Shown here piece after piece: positions 15,632 through 27,200 of a stretch of DNA of 41,727 nt. Each line of letters opens with the position of its first letter. Position 1 is the stretch's first letter. Under the pieces are notes generated by a model. It did not search any database. It worked only from the letters and a program-made list of their open reading frames with translations, and was not told the DNA's origin. Source of the DNA: Methanosphaera cuniculi (lineage in GTDB: Archaea; Methanobacteriota; Methanobacteria; Methanobacteriales; Methanobacteriaceae); contig NZ_LWMS01000005.1 of the NCBI RefSeq assembly GCF_003149675.1, positions 1 through 41,727 on the forward strand, given 5' to 3'. Position numbers and translations under genes: made by a program.

Positions 15632-18103
15632 TTAAATTTTAAGAGTTAATTTAGTTGCTGTATATCTTCCACTTTCCACATATCCATTACCAGAAAATAC
15701 AATTGTTATGTTATAGAATTTATTTTTCATATCAAATGGTAAATATAAATGAATCATTGCAATTCCATTTGAAACATGTAATTTATTGGTATTAACATTT
15801 TCATATATATCCATATCCTTTTGTGTTACACCATTAATCTTAAATACAAAGCTACCAGATTCTACTAAATTTCCTGTTACATTAGTTTTAATAGTTGCTT
15901 TTAATGTAATATATGTACCTGGAATTGCTTCTACATTATCTATACTAAATACTGGTTTTTGTTTAAGAGTTTTAAGTGTATATACACAACGTGTTTTAGA
16001 ATATTTATTATTTTCTCCAATTATAATTTCAAGTGTATTATTATTAGAAGCACGTAGTGTTTTTGGAATTTCCACATTAACTAATAGTTTTCCATTATTT
16101 ATTGTGCTATGAGCTATTGTTTTACCATTAACTTTTATTGCAATGTTATTTTTACCTGTAAGTTGTTTATTATTTTCATCAAATAATGTTTCATTTATAA
16201 GAATATTTTCACCAGAATATGCAGATATTGTTTTTCTATTAAATTTTACATTAAGCTTTCTTATATTCATTGTAATTGAATTTTCTGCTCTGTTATATTC
16301 ATTATTACTTCCAAATACAGCAGTTATCATGTAATTTTTTCCAGAAAGACCTGTTAGATCATATTCTATTGAAATCATACCTTTATTATCAATCTTTTTA
16401 GCTGTAGCTATGGTTTTTTGATTAATTTTAAATACAACTTTTCCTTTAACAATTGCATTTTGTGTTGTATTATCAATAACTTTTGCTTTAAGATTAATTT
16501 TACTACCATATACAATGTTTTCAGGTATAATTATCTGTATTATTGCTGTTTTTTTATCAGCATTACTTATAATGTTTTTAACTGTTACATTATCAGCATT
16601 TATTCCAACTGAATCTTGTCCATATTGGATGTTTGTATCTAGTGTGTTATTTTCAATAAGAATATTTTTTGATGAATTAGCATATATTGAATATGCATTA
16701 TTTGCATGATCTATACTTTTTATTGTATTGTTTATAATTGTTAGATTATCACTGTTTTGTTGTATTCCTATACCTTTATTTGCAGGTCTAATTTCTTCAA
16801 CAATACTATTTGTTTGAACACTACTATTTGCTATTGTATTAATATAATTTGATATTACTGTATTATTTGGTGAATGTGCAAATACAATACCTGATGCATA
16901 TGCAACTGATGTAACATTTATTTTATTTGACTTAATAACATTTTTTGTTGCTGTATAGATTTCCATTCCATATCCAATTGTAGCATCTAGGTTAATTGTG
17001 TTATTATAAATTAACACATTACTATTTAACTGCCAGCCACCATAACTTGATACACAAATTCCATATGCAAGTGATTCATCATCATCTGTGAAAATTGTAC
17101 TATTATGACAATATGCATTAATACTATTATGTGCAACAGTTAAATTCTCAGCACTAGGTACTCCAATACCACTAACATAACGTTCACCAATTACACTAAT
17201 ATTATTATACTTGATATTAGAATGTCTAGCATTTCCTAGATAAATTGCACTTGTAAATCTTCCACCAAGTGTTTTAATTGTATTATTTATTATATTAACA
17301 TGATTTCCATTTATTTCTAGTGCATCCATTGTACCATACCAGAATTCCTCTGAATTTTCAGATTTTCTCATATCAACATAATTATTTTCTATAGCTATAT
17401 TATCACCTCTAGAAAATATTGCTGATGCATTAACCTGTCCATAGAATTCTGAAAATCCTGACCAGTCAATAAATGGTGCAGGTCCTGTGAGTTTTATTGT
17501 ATTGTTTATTATTTTAACATTATCTTCTATATTTTTAATACCATAAGCTGATCCATCATCTTTTATTATTGTAAGATTGTTGTTTGTTATTGTGGTTCCT
17601 ATTGCTTTGTTAGTTATTGTTGATTCAAGATCTGTATCTTTTATTATTACTGTAATATTAGTTACTGTAGAGTTCACTGCTTCTTCTGCTATTCTTATTT
17701 GTCCATTTCGTATTGTTGCATTATTACCAGTTAGATAAATTCGTGCTTTAGATATCTCAAAGTTTTTATTTTCAAATTCTCCATTTAGTATAATAGTTGA
17801 GTTTTCAGATACTGAACTATATAATCGTCCTCGACTATTAAAATACTTATTATAATTTCCCATATTTACATATGTTGTAGTATTAGTTGTTTTATCATCT
17901 TTTTTTATCTTTTTATCTGTAGGTGTGTAATTATTTTTTTGAGTAGTATCTATTTGTGTATTTGTTTCATGTTCTTGTAGTAATTCGATGTGTATATTAT
18001 TATCATCACTTGTTTGATTTGTATCTGTAGCTGTTATGGTTGTTGTTAGAAATAGAATTAAAGTTAAAAATAGTATAATAAAACTAATTTTTCTATTAAA
18101 CAT
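15632..18103 (-). CDS. Adhesin-like protein (ALP), beta-helix plus Ig-like domains
   Basis: This is a secreted Asn/Thr-rich large protein of about 823 residues. The frame extends to a TTG at 18118, but the ATG at 18103 is preferred. It has GAAGAG 10 nt upstream, and it gives MFNRKISFI, matching MFNKKLNLV of the next paralog. Features are a signal peptide (about 1-28), a short Thr-rich linker, then the module YFNSRGRLYSSVSENSTIIL-GEFENKNF that opens a right-handed parallel beta-helix with NNTI/NN-type turns (about 85-500). Three Ig-like beta-sandwich repeats follow (about 510-823), ending in YTATKLTLKI. No membrane helix, sortase motif or pseudomurein-binding repeat is visible, so the mode of wall attachment is unclear. 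It is a colinear paralog of the gene at 18316-20892. The likely role is cell-surface adhesion (inference). Confidence 0.85.
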   Translation of the reverse strand: MFNRKISFIILFLTLILFLTTTITATDTNQTSDDNNIHIELLQEHETNTQIDTTQKNNYTPTDKKIKKDDKTTNTTTYVNMGNYNKYFNSRGRLYSSVSENSTIILNGEFENKNFEISKARIYLTGNNATIRNGQIRIAEEAVNSTVTNITVIIKDTDLESTITNKAIGTTITNNNLTIIKDDGSAYGIKNIEDNVKIINNTIKLTGPAPFIDWSGFSEFYGQVNASAIFSRGDNIAIENNYVDMRKSENSEEFWYGTMDALEINGNHVNIINNTIKTLGGRFTSAIYLGNARHSNIKYNNISVIGERYVSGIGVPSAENLTVAHNSINAYCHNSTIFTDDDESLAYGICVSSYGGWQLNSNVLIYNNTINLDATIGYGMEIYTATKNVIKSNKINVTSVAYASGIVFAHSPNNTVISNYINTIANSSVQTNSIVEEIRPANKGIGIQQNSDNLTIINNTIKSIDHANNAYSIYANSSKNILIENNTLDTNIQYGQDSVGINADNVTVKNIISNADKKTAIIQIIIPENIVYGSKINLKAKVIDNTTQNAIVKGKVVFKINQKTIATAKKIDNKGMISIEYDLTGLSGKNYMITAVFGSNNEYNRAENSITMNIRKLNVKFNRKTISAYSGENILINETLFDENNKQLTGKNNIAIKVNGKTIAHSTINNGKLLVNVEIPKTLRASNNNTLEIIIGENNKYSKTRCVYTLKTLKQKPVFSIDNVEAIPGTYITLKATIKTNVTGNLVESGSFVFKINGVTQKDMDIYENVNTNKLHVSNGIAMIHLYLPFDMKNKFYNITIVFSGNGYVESGRYTATKLTLKI

Positions 18104-18275
18104 TTTTATTCTCTTCAAAAAAGTGGTTTTTTTTTAATCTCTAATTTTTTTAAATTTTTAAAAAATTATAAATTTTACTTTAAAAATTTATTATCTAATT
18201 AAATATTAGTTCTTTTTTTATAAATAATCAATTTTAATAAAAAGTTGTAATATATTGTGAAAAATATTAATTACT

Positions 18276-18299
18276 AAAAAAAAATATAAATTGGGAGGT
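18276..18299 (-). terminator. C-rich/poly-T 3' end of the second ALP gene
   Basis: On the minus strand ACCTCCC (complement of 18293-18299) is followed by T9 (complement of 18276-18284), starting 17 bases after the stop at 18316. Confidence 0.5.
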
Positions 18300-18315
18300 T
18301 AAATGTAACTTTTAC

Positions 18316-20892
18316 TTAAAATAGTAATGTTAAAGCATCAGATGTGTATCTTCCAGCTTCTACATAACTATTTCCTGAGAAAGTTATGGTTACTTTGTAT
18401 GATTTTGATGCAAAATCAAATGGAATAACAAAATTAAATGATACTGTACCATTTGATATGGTTAATGTTTTATTAAGTTTGTCTCCATAGTCATTCATGT
18501 CATATTGTGTTATACCATTTATTTTATATCCTACTTTACCATTTAATACATTACTATTTGTTACATTAGTTTTAATTGTAACATTAAATCTAACAGGAGT
18601 TCCAGGATATGCTGAAGCTTTAGTTATTGTAAATACAGGTGCTTGTTTAATTGTATTTACATCTACATAAATTCTTGTAGTTGAATAACGTCCAGTTTCT
18701 CCTACTACAATTTCAAGTTTGTTTTTTCCACTGCTAGCTGTTAGTGGGATTTGTACACTTGTAGAGAGTTTTCCATCTTTAATGGTTAATTTTTGTATTG
18801 TTTTACCATTATATTTTATTGCAACTTTATTAGATCCAATAAGCTGTCTGTTGTTTTTATCAAATAATGTTTCATTAATTAATATTTTATCTCCAGTATA
18901 TACATTATTAAATGTTTTTATAGATGGATTTTTAACATCAACTTTTTTAGGTGTGAATGTAATTGCTTCTGAATCTGCACGATTATAATCTGAATTACCT
19001 CCAAATACTGCTGTGATTTTATATGTTTTTGATGAAAGTTGAATAAGATCATATTCAAGCTGTACAATACCTTTATTATTAAGTTTTATAGTTGATATAT
19101 TTCCAACTTTTACAGTTGCTCCATTGATTTTAAATACAACTTTTCCACTTGTAATTGCTTGTTTTGTAGTAGAATCTACAACTTTTGCTGTAAGATTTAT
19201 CTTATCACCAACAGTCAAGTTATCAGGAAGTGTAACTATTATTTGTGCTGTTTTTTTACCAGTCATACCTGTAATTGTTGATCTGTTTGTAATATTTGTT
19301 GAATTTTGATAACCCATTGAATCTACACCATGTTGTGTATTTGTATCAAATGTGTTATTTTCAATTAATACATCGTTTGTTCTGTTAATAAAGAGTGCAT
19401 ATGCATTATTTCCTTCATCTGTACTGTTTACAACATTACCTCTAACAATTGTATTTGCACTTTCTTGTTGAATTTCAATACCTTTGTTTGCTGGTATGAT
19501 TTCTTCAACTACTTGATTTGTATATATTCTACTATTACCTGTTGTATTAACTTTATTATCTATTATAAGACAATTTGGTGAGTGTGCAAGACTTATACCT
19601 GATGAGTACACACCATTTAATTTTAATTTGTTATCTGTAATATTAGCATAGCTGGTTCTGTAAATTTCCATTCCATATCCAATTGTAGCATTTATATTAA
19701 TGGTATTGTTATAAATGTTTATGTTTTCACTTCCAGCTCCACCCATACTTGAGGTAATTATACCAAATGCCATAGCTTCATTATCATCTTTATAGATTGT
19801 TGAATTATTACAATTTAAAGTTATTTCGTTGTTTGCTATTACAACATTTGATACTCCATCAGCAACTTGTATACCATCAACATATCTTTCACCTTCACCA
19901 TAAATTTTATTATTTTCAATGGTTGAATTTTGAAGTGCTGTTGCTGTAATTGCAAATCCAAATCTTCCAGCATATAAGTAGATAGTATTATTTTTAACTG
20001 TTGCATTTTTACCTTTAAGTTCTATAACATCAATTGTACCATATTCATTTGATATAGCACCTTCAATTTTTGAAACATTAAGAATATTTCCTGTAACTAC
20101 TACGTTTTCTCCACCTAATGTTTTAACTGCTGCTGTATTTACTTCTCCAGACTTATCACTCATTCCAGACCAGTCAATTGCTTCATCAGGACCTTCTACT
20201 GTTACATTATTATTTAATATTTTAGCATTATTTTCTATGTTTTTAATACCAATAGCTTCTCCATCTACTTTTTGAAGTTTGATTTCATTGTTTGATATAG
20301 TTACATTTAATGCTTGATTACTAATTGCATAATTATAATCAGTACCAGATATTTGTATTTTAAGGTTTGTTACAGTTGCTCCAATTGCTTTTTCTGCAAT
20401 TTTTACTTGTCCATTTTTAATTAAAACATTTTCACCTGTAACATAAACTCCAGGTTTTGATACTTCAAAATTTCTATTTTCGAATTCACCAGTTAATATA
20501 ACTGTTGTATTTGCTCCGATTTTACTGAGCATTCTTCCTCCTGAGTTAAAATAGCTGAAATAGTTTCCACTATTTACTGTTACTGAGGTGTTTTCTGCTT
20601 TTTTTACTGTTTTTGTATTTTCTTTATTTTCATTTATAGTTTTAGTGTTTTGAACCGTATTTTTAGAAGTGGTTTCCACTTTTTTATTGGTTTTTGTTGT
20701 TTGTGTTTCATCGTTTTGTGTTTGTGTTGTTGTTTTTTCTATTGTTTGTTGAGTGTTTGTGTGTTGTTGTAGTTGATTATCTGTTTGTATACTTTGAGTA
20801 TTATCAGCATCTGCTGCTGATACCGCGGTTACTCCTACAAGAAATACGATTAATGTCATAACTAAAACAAGATTTAGTTTTTTATTAAACAT
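18316..20892 (-). CDS. Adhesin-like protein (ALP), beta-helix plus Ig-like domains, paralog of its neighbour
   Basis: This secreted Asn/Thr-rich protein has about 858 residues. Two in-frame ATGs exist. The upstream one (20898) lies only 3 nt from AGGA, while the ATG at 20892 is 9 nt away and gives MFNKKLNLVLVMTLIVFLVG, matching the neighbour. Features are a signal peptide (about 1-27, cut near SAADAD), a Gln/Thr/Lys-rich linker (about 28-105), the opening module YFSYFNSGGRMLSKIGANTT...GEFENRNF, a parallel beta-helix (to about 545), and three Ig-like domains with YSG/FSG-N motifs to the C-terminus. The order and many segments (IDWSGMSDKSGEVN, ATIGYGMEIY, AHSPN, VVEEIIPANKGIEIQQ) match the ALP at 15632, so the pair arose by tandem duplication. 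No anchor is visible. Confidence 0.87.
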   Translation of the reverse strand: MFNKKLNLVLVMTLIVFLVGVTAVSAADADNTQSIQTDNQLQQHTNTQQTIEKTTTQTQNDETQTTKTNKKVETTSKNTVQNTKTINENKENTKTVKKAENTSVTVNSGNYFSYFNSGGRMLSKIGANTTVILTGEFENRNFEVSKPGVYVTGENVLIKNGQVKIAEKAIGATVTNLKIQISGTDYNYAISNQALNVTISNNEIKLQKVDGEAIGIKNIENNAKILNNNVTVEGPDEAIDWSGMSDKSGEVNTAAVKTLGGENVVVTGNILNVSKIEGAISNEYGTIDVIELKGKNATVKNNTIYLYAGRFGFAITATALQNSTIENNKIYGEGERYVDGIQVADGVSNVVIANNEITLNCNNSTIYKDDNEAMAFGIITSSMGGAGSENINIYNNTININATIGYGMEIYRTSYANITDNKLKLNGVYSSGISLAHSPNCLIIDNKVNTTGNSRIYTNQVVEEIIPANKGIEIQQESANTIVRGNVVNSTDEGNNAYALFINRTNDVLIENNTFDTNTQHGVDSMGYQNSTNITNRSTITGMTGKKTAQIIVTLPDNLTVGDKINLTAKVVDSTTKQAITSGKVVFKINGATVKVGNISTIKLNNKGIVQLEYDLIQLSSKTYKITAVFGGNSDYNRADSEAITFTPKKVDVKNPSIKTFNNVYTGDKILINETLFDKNNRQLIGSNKVAIKYNGKTIQKLTIKDGKLSTSVQIPLTASSGKNKLEIVVGETGRYSTTRIYVDVNTIKQAPVFTITKASAYPGTPVRFNVTIKTNVTNSNVLNGKVGYKINGITQYDMNDYGDKLNKTLTISNGTVSFNFVIPFDFASKSYKVTITFSGNSYVEAGRYTSDALTLLF

Positions 20893-21226
20893 AATCATCT
20901 TTCCTTTTTTAAACTTGTAATATAAAACATTTTTTAATTTTTATTAACTTTACTTAAAAAATATACTATTACTTAAATTATTATTTTATATTTTATTAAT
21001 AATAAAGATGATTATAAAAAAAATTTCATTATTCCTAAATAGCCTATTTTTCAAGCTTAAATCAAAAAATATGAGAAAGGATCTTATTAATTTTAATAGA
21101 AGCTTTTATAATTTAGTTTTATAATTATTATTTGAATTTAAAAATAGTTAGTATAAAATAAAGGGGTTGATGTTTGAAGTAATATATATTTTGATATTTA
21201 TATTACTTCTAAAGTTTTTTTTTTGA
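20893..21226. promoter_or_regulatory. Intergenic region between ALP genes
   Basis: These 334 bases have no visible gene. The part next to 20892 should hold the promoter and SD (AGGAAAG) of the ALP. The far end holds the 3' region of the largest ALP, where the minus strand reads CATCAACCCC (complement of 21163-21172) before a T-rich stretch. I find no RNA gene. Confidence 0.35.
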
Positions 21227-24200
21227 TTATAATCTTTTTCCAAAGTTTAGGATGTTTTCTGGGTTAAGTGTGGATTTTTCATTTTGTGATTTTAGGTTTT
21301 CTGTTTTTAGAATACCATTTACGTTGTTGTATGTGTTTGCTGCACGTTGTGCTGTGTTTGATGTGGAATTACAATTTTTGATTGTGAGTGTTCCTTTATC
21401 ATTAAAGTTTACTCCACCGTTCATTGTTGCTGTGTTTTGTGTGAATGTTGATTTATCAATTGTCATTGTACCGAAGTTGTAATTTACTCCACCACGTGTT
21501 GCTGTGTTTTTAATGTTTTTGGAGTTTGTTATTGTCATTTTTCCATTGTTGTTGTAGTTTACTCCACCATTACCATTTGCTGTGTTTGATTCAAATGTTG
21601 AATCTGTTATTGTTACTGTTCCTTTATCATTGTATGTTACTGCTGCGTTTGTTGTTACTTTGTTGTTTTTGAATGTTGATTTGATGATTTGTAGATCACG
21701 GAAGTTGTAGTTTACTCCACCTCTAGATGCATTGTTGTTATTTAAGTTGGATGATCTTATGATCATTGTTCCATAGTTTGCATTTACTCCACCATTTGGT
21801 GCATAGTTTCCTGTAAATAGTGATCCTGTAATGTTCATGTTTAGTTTGTTGTTGTTGTAGTTACATCCTCCATAGTTTCCTGCTTTGTTGTTTGTGAAGT
21901 TGGAGTTTGTGATTGTCATTGTGTTTTTATCATTAAAGTTACATCCACCATTTATTGTTGCTGTGTTTTGTGTGAATGTTGATTTATTAATTGTCATTGT
22001 ACCGAAATCGTAGTTTACTCCTCCTCTGGATGCTGTGTTTTTGTTGTGTTTTGAGTTTGTTATTGTTATTTTTCCATTGTTGTTGTAGTTTACTCCACCA
22101 TTTCCTGTAGCTTTGTTTGATTCAAATGTTGAATCTGTTATTGTTACTGTTCCTTTATCGTTATATGTTACTGCTGCGTTTGTTGTTACTTTGTTGTTTT
22201 TGAATGTTGATTTGATGATTTGGAGTTCACGGAAGTTGTAGTTTACTCCTCCTCTGGATGCATTGTTGTTATTTAGGTTGGATGATCTTATGATGATTGT
22301 TCCATAGTTTGCTGTTACTCCTCCATTTGGTGCGTAGTTGTTATTTAGGTTGGATGATGTTATGTTCATTTTAGCATAGTTGTTGTTGTACATTGCTCCA
22401 CCATAGTTTCCTGCTTTGTTGTTTGTGAAGTTGGAGTTTGTGATTGTCATTGTGTTTTTATCATTGAAGTTTGCTCCACCATTTACTTTTGCATTATTGT
22501 TTTTGAATATGGAATTTGTAATTATTGAATTTCCCATATCATAGGTTACTCCTCCACGACTTGCTGTGTTAAATGAGAAGTATCCTTTTGTTAAGTTGAT
22601 TGTTCCATTGTTATTGTATACTATTGCACCATTTTCAGCTATGTTATTTGAGAATGATGAGTTTAGTACTTTTAGTTTTCCTTGATCGTTGTATATTACT
22701 CCACCATTGGATTTTGCTGTATTATTAAGGAATATTGAATCATATATGTTTACTGTTCCTTTGTTGTATATTACAGATCCACGTTGAGCATTTGTACGTT
22801 GTATTTTGAAGTTTAGTAGTTCAAGAGTGTATCCTTTATCTACTGTTATGAATTGTTTATTTTTATTTCCATCAAGTAAGTTATTATTTCCAATAATTCT
22901 TAATGTTTTTATTGTTGCACCATTCCATGTGATTGGTTCGGTTATATTGTAGTTTCCTTTGTTTAATTTTATTGTTGCTATTCCATTTGGATTTAAGTTT
23001 TTCTGTGTTTTAAGGTTTTTAATTGCACTTACAAGTTGTGCGTAGTTGTTTACTGTTATTGTTGGTTGTGCTGCATATATTATAAGTCCATTTGTAAATG
23101 TTTTTGATGCTGTGTTAAATTGGTTGTTTGCTTTAAATGTAAATGAAATGTTGTTTGATCCTACAAGTGATGCTGGTGCATTAAATGTGAATATTACATA
23201 TCCGGATTGTCCTTTTATTCCAGCTTCAATTGCTGATCCATTAGCATATTTAAGTTGTACTCCATTTATTGAAATTGTAACAATACCTGATTTTGCAAAT
23301 AATTTTCCTGTATTATCATTTATTCCAACTTTTATTGTTGTATTTTGACCTACTGTTGCATATGTTGTATTGTAGTTTAATACTGTTGGTTTTAATACAA
23401 GGTTTAATTTATTAGTTGCCATGGAAGTTGCAAGTTCTTCATTTTCATTGTATTGAGCTTTTATTGTGTAGCTTCCACGTGTGAATGTTGATGGAATTGT
23501 GTAGTTATATGTGAATATTCCATTTTTAACTGAAGCTGTTCCTACTTTTTGGTTATTTACAGTTATTGTAACTGTTCCTTTATTTACTGCTTTACCATTT
23601 GATGTTACTTTACCTGTTATTGGTACTTTATCACCAATTGCACCTGTTGAACTTGATACTGTGGTTGCTGTTGTTGTAAGGATGCATAGTTTACTGCTTC
23701 CTTCTGATGCAAGATGATCATCATTACCACTGTATATTACGGTAATATTGTATATACCATTTTTAGTGTTCATTGGTACTTTGTATTTGTATGTTGCACG
23801 TCCTAATGTTAGGTTTTCTGTAGTGATTTCTTTTTCATCTAATTTAATTGTTACTTCACCTGATAGTTTACTTCCAAAGTAATCTTCTACATCTACGATA
23901 AATGTTACATTTTCACCAGGTAATGCACTTACTTGGGTTACTTTAACAATACTATCTGTTTTTGTTTTGTTAAGATCAAGTATTGCTATTGTTGTGGTAT
24001 TTTGGAAGTTTGTTCCACTAACACTTCCAACTAAATAAAATTTTGTTGGTTTAAAGTAGCTTGTTAAATTTACTTTAAGTGCAAATGTTCCATCTTTATT
24101 TACTTTTACAGTTCCAAGGTTTGATCCAACTACTCTTACACTTACTGTAAGGTTTGTTAAATCATTTGTTGTTGCTGTTACTACTCCATTTACTGTAAAT

Positions 24201-27200
24201 GGTGCTCCAACTGTTGCTTTTATAGGTTTTATACTTAGTGTTGTGAAGTGTAAGAAGTTATTTCTAATTACATTTGTTTTATGATCATTAAGTACAGATT
24301 CATCTCCAAATAATTTATTTGCTTGTAGTGCATTTTGTTCAATTGTGTTATTTACTGCTTGATATGTTAAATTTGCAGTGTATTGTGCTGTTGTGTTTAT
24401 TGTATTGTATGATATATTATTTCTGAAACTGTTGGTTTCAAAGTATATACCAGCATTTCCATATCTTATTGCATCACTATGTTTTGCTTCTGAAACTTTT
24501 CCATAGCTTCCATTTCTTAAATCAAATTTGTTTGATGTTATATTGTTATCATTTGCACGGTATCCTGCAATACCATAAATGTATGATCCTTTAGCATAGA
24601 TATCATTACCATTTATTAAGTTATTAATTGAGTCAAATATTTCTACAGAATATACAGCTGCTCCTGTTAGGTTAAATACGTTGTTATTTATATAGTTAAA
24701 TTGTGATGCTTCTAGTGTACATCCATATACATAGTCACCATATTGTGTTTTGTTATGTAATGCATTTACATTAAATACATTATCTTCAACTATTGTATTT
24801 ACACTATTTAATCCTGATATAAATCCTGTTGCAAAATATCCTCCATTTACAGTTACTGTATTTTTATAGAAGCTATTGTTTGTTGCATTGTTTGATTCTA
24901 ATGATCCACCCCATTGTGATCCTAGAACTCCCATACCATAGGTGTATGGTCCAAAGCTTGTCATAGTAATGTTGTTTGATTGTACTAAGTTATAATTTGA
25001 ATCATAGTATATATCTATTCCAACTACACTATTTTTACAATCTGTTTCTGGTGCTGTGTATTGTTTAAATTCTGATATTCCAATAACTGTGTTATCTTCA
25101 ATTGTATTACGTGATGAGTATAAAAGTATAATTCCATATGCATGAAGTAATTCTTTTATTGTTCCCATTTCACCATTTAACATTATTTCATCATCATATT
25201 CTAATCTTTTTGATGATTGATTTACAGTGATAGTGTTATTTGTTATATTACTCATATCTGTTGCATAAACTGTAACTGCATAGTTTATGTAGTCACCTGA
25301 TGTAAATACTTTATTATTTACTACAGTAGCTCCATTTGCTCCATATAACCATATTCCAATACTTTCCCAGTTATCAAAGTTGTATACTGTGTTGTTTATA
25401 ATTTTACAATTTGATACATCTTTAACTTCAATTGCATGTGTATTAGCAATATTATCTGTTCTTGTATTTCTAATTGTTATATTAGTTACTGTTGAATTTG
25501 ATGCATCTTCTGTTAGTGTTAATGTACCGTCATTTATTATACAATTTTGTCCAATTACATGTACTTTTATTGGGAAGATAAATTTTTTGTTTTTGAAAGT
25601 TCCTTTGAGTATGATTGTATCATTTTTAAGAACTTTTTTAGTATTTACAGAGAAGTCATCATTAAAGTAGCTGTAATATGTATCATCAGTTACTATGTAT
25701 GTTTTATTTGATTCTGGCATATCATCTTTATTTGCTGTGGATGGTGGGATGTATGCTTTATCTCGTCCCATACCTAAACTACAGTTAAGTACATTTGATT
25801 CATCTACTGTTATATTAATATCATCAGGGTTATATGCTCCTGCATCTGAGAAGTCTATTGCACATTCACCAAATGATTGTATTGCATTTCTTGATACAAG
25901 AACATTGTTTATTCTTTTTGTTGTTGACTGACGTCTAAATAGTATACCCATTTTTTGTGCAGTCATGGTGTTGTTTCTTATTATAATATTTTTGTATTGT
26001 CCTTTTGAGTATATAGCGTATGATTCTGTTGACCAGAGATAGTTATTTTCAATTATTGCATCATTTGCATTTATTACAATACAACTTCCAGCATTTGATG
26101 AAATATTGTTATTTTTAACAAGTACTCCATTACCTCCAATTTCAATACCAGTTGTTGTATCATTTACATGAACTTCATTATATGTTACAATAGCACCTTC
26201 ACATGCATATATTCCTTGTGATGTTGCATTTACATAGTTTCTTGTAATTGTGTTGTTTGTGAAATCCTGTGTTGATATTCCACGGTATGCATGATTTACA
26301 GTGTTATTACTAATAATATTTCTTGTTCCCATAATTTCAATTGAGTATGACCATGATGTATTTCCACCTAAAACTCGGTTTCCTGTTACATTGTTATCAT
26401 CACAGTATCCTCCTTGGAATAATCCTGATCCATATACTGAAAAGTAGATACCATTTGCTGCATCACTTGTTACTTTGTTATTTCTAATGTTATTAAAGTA
26501 ACAATTTCCAAATGCTGCTGCTGTGTGTGTACGTATTGTATCTGTACGATATGCTGTTTCAAGGGTGTTACCTTCAATGAGACTGTTGTTCATTTTATCT
26601 GCTGCAAGTGCAAATCCAAATGGTCCATTTACAAATGCTACATTATTTCTAATTGTAACATTTTTTGTTACATTTATATATATTCCTGTACCATAAGTAT
26701 TTGAGTTGTTAATTCTTAGATTTTCAACTGTTGCATTTTCTGAGTTTAGTCCTGCAACTGTTACTGTACAGTTATATAGTCTTACGTTATTTTTACCTTT
26801 GAGTGTAATGTTTGGTTTGTCTATTGTGAAGTTTACATTTCTGAATTCTCCACTAAGGATGATTGTAGATCCTGCTGTTATTAAGTTTGTTGATTCTGTT
26901 AGTTGTGTTTCATTATTATATCTGAAATACATACCATGCTCTTTTTGTGTTATGGTAATTTCCAGTGCTTGCTTTGTTTCTTTTTTATCATTATTTGATG
27001 TTAGATTTTTATTTGTTGTTGATTTGTCACTTTTTATGTTTTTATTTGTTGTTTTGGTTGTGTTGATATTTTCACTTATAGCTTTTGAAGTAGTGGTTGC
27101 TTTTTTTACTTCTTTAGCATTATCAGTTTGTACTGATTTTTCTACAGTTTTTTGTGTAGTTTGTATGCTTTCGCTAGGTGATTGAATATCTTCGCTTATA

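Noticed and set aside
21400-22800. Regularly spaced, near-identical G/T-rich words that could resemble a CRISPR array or satellite
   Set aside because: The repeats are in frame with the giant ALP, encode GGVNYN/FTNNKA-type beta-helix rungs of variable spacing, and lack unique spacers or cas genes.
26706-27185. Plus-strand open frame of 159 codons opposite the giant ALP
   Set aside because: Antisense shadow of an Asn/Thr/Lys-rich region. There is no SD, and the translation is low-complexity hydrophobic.
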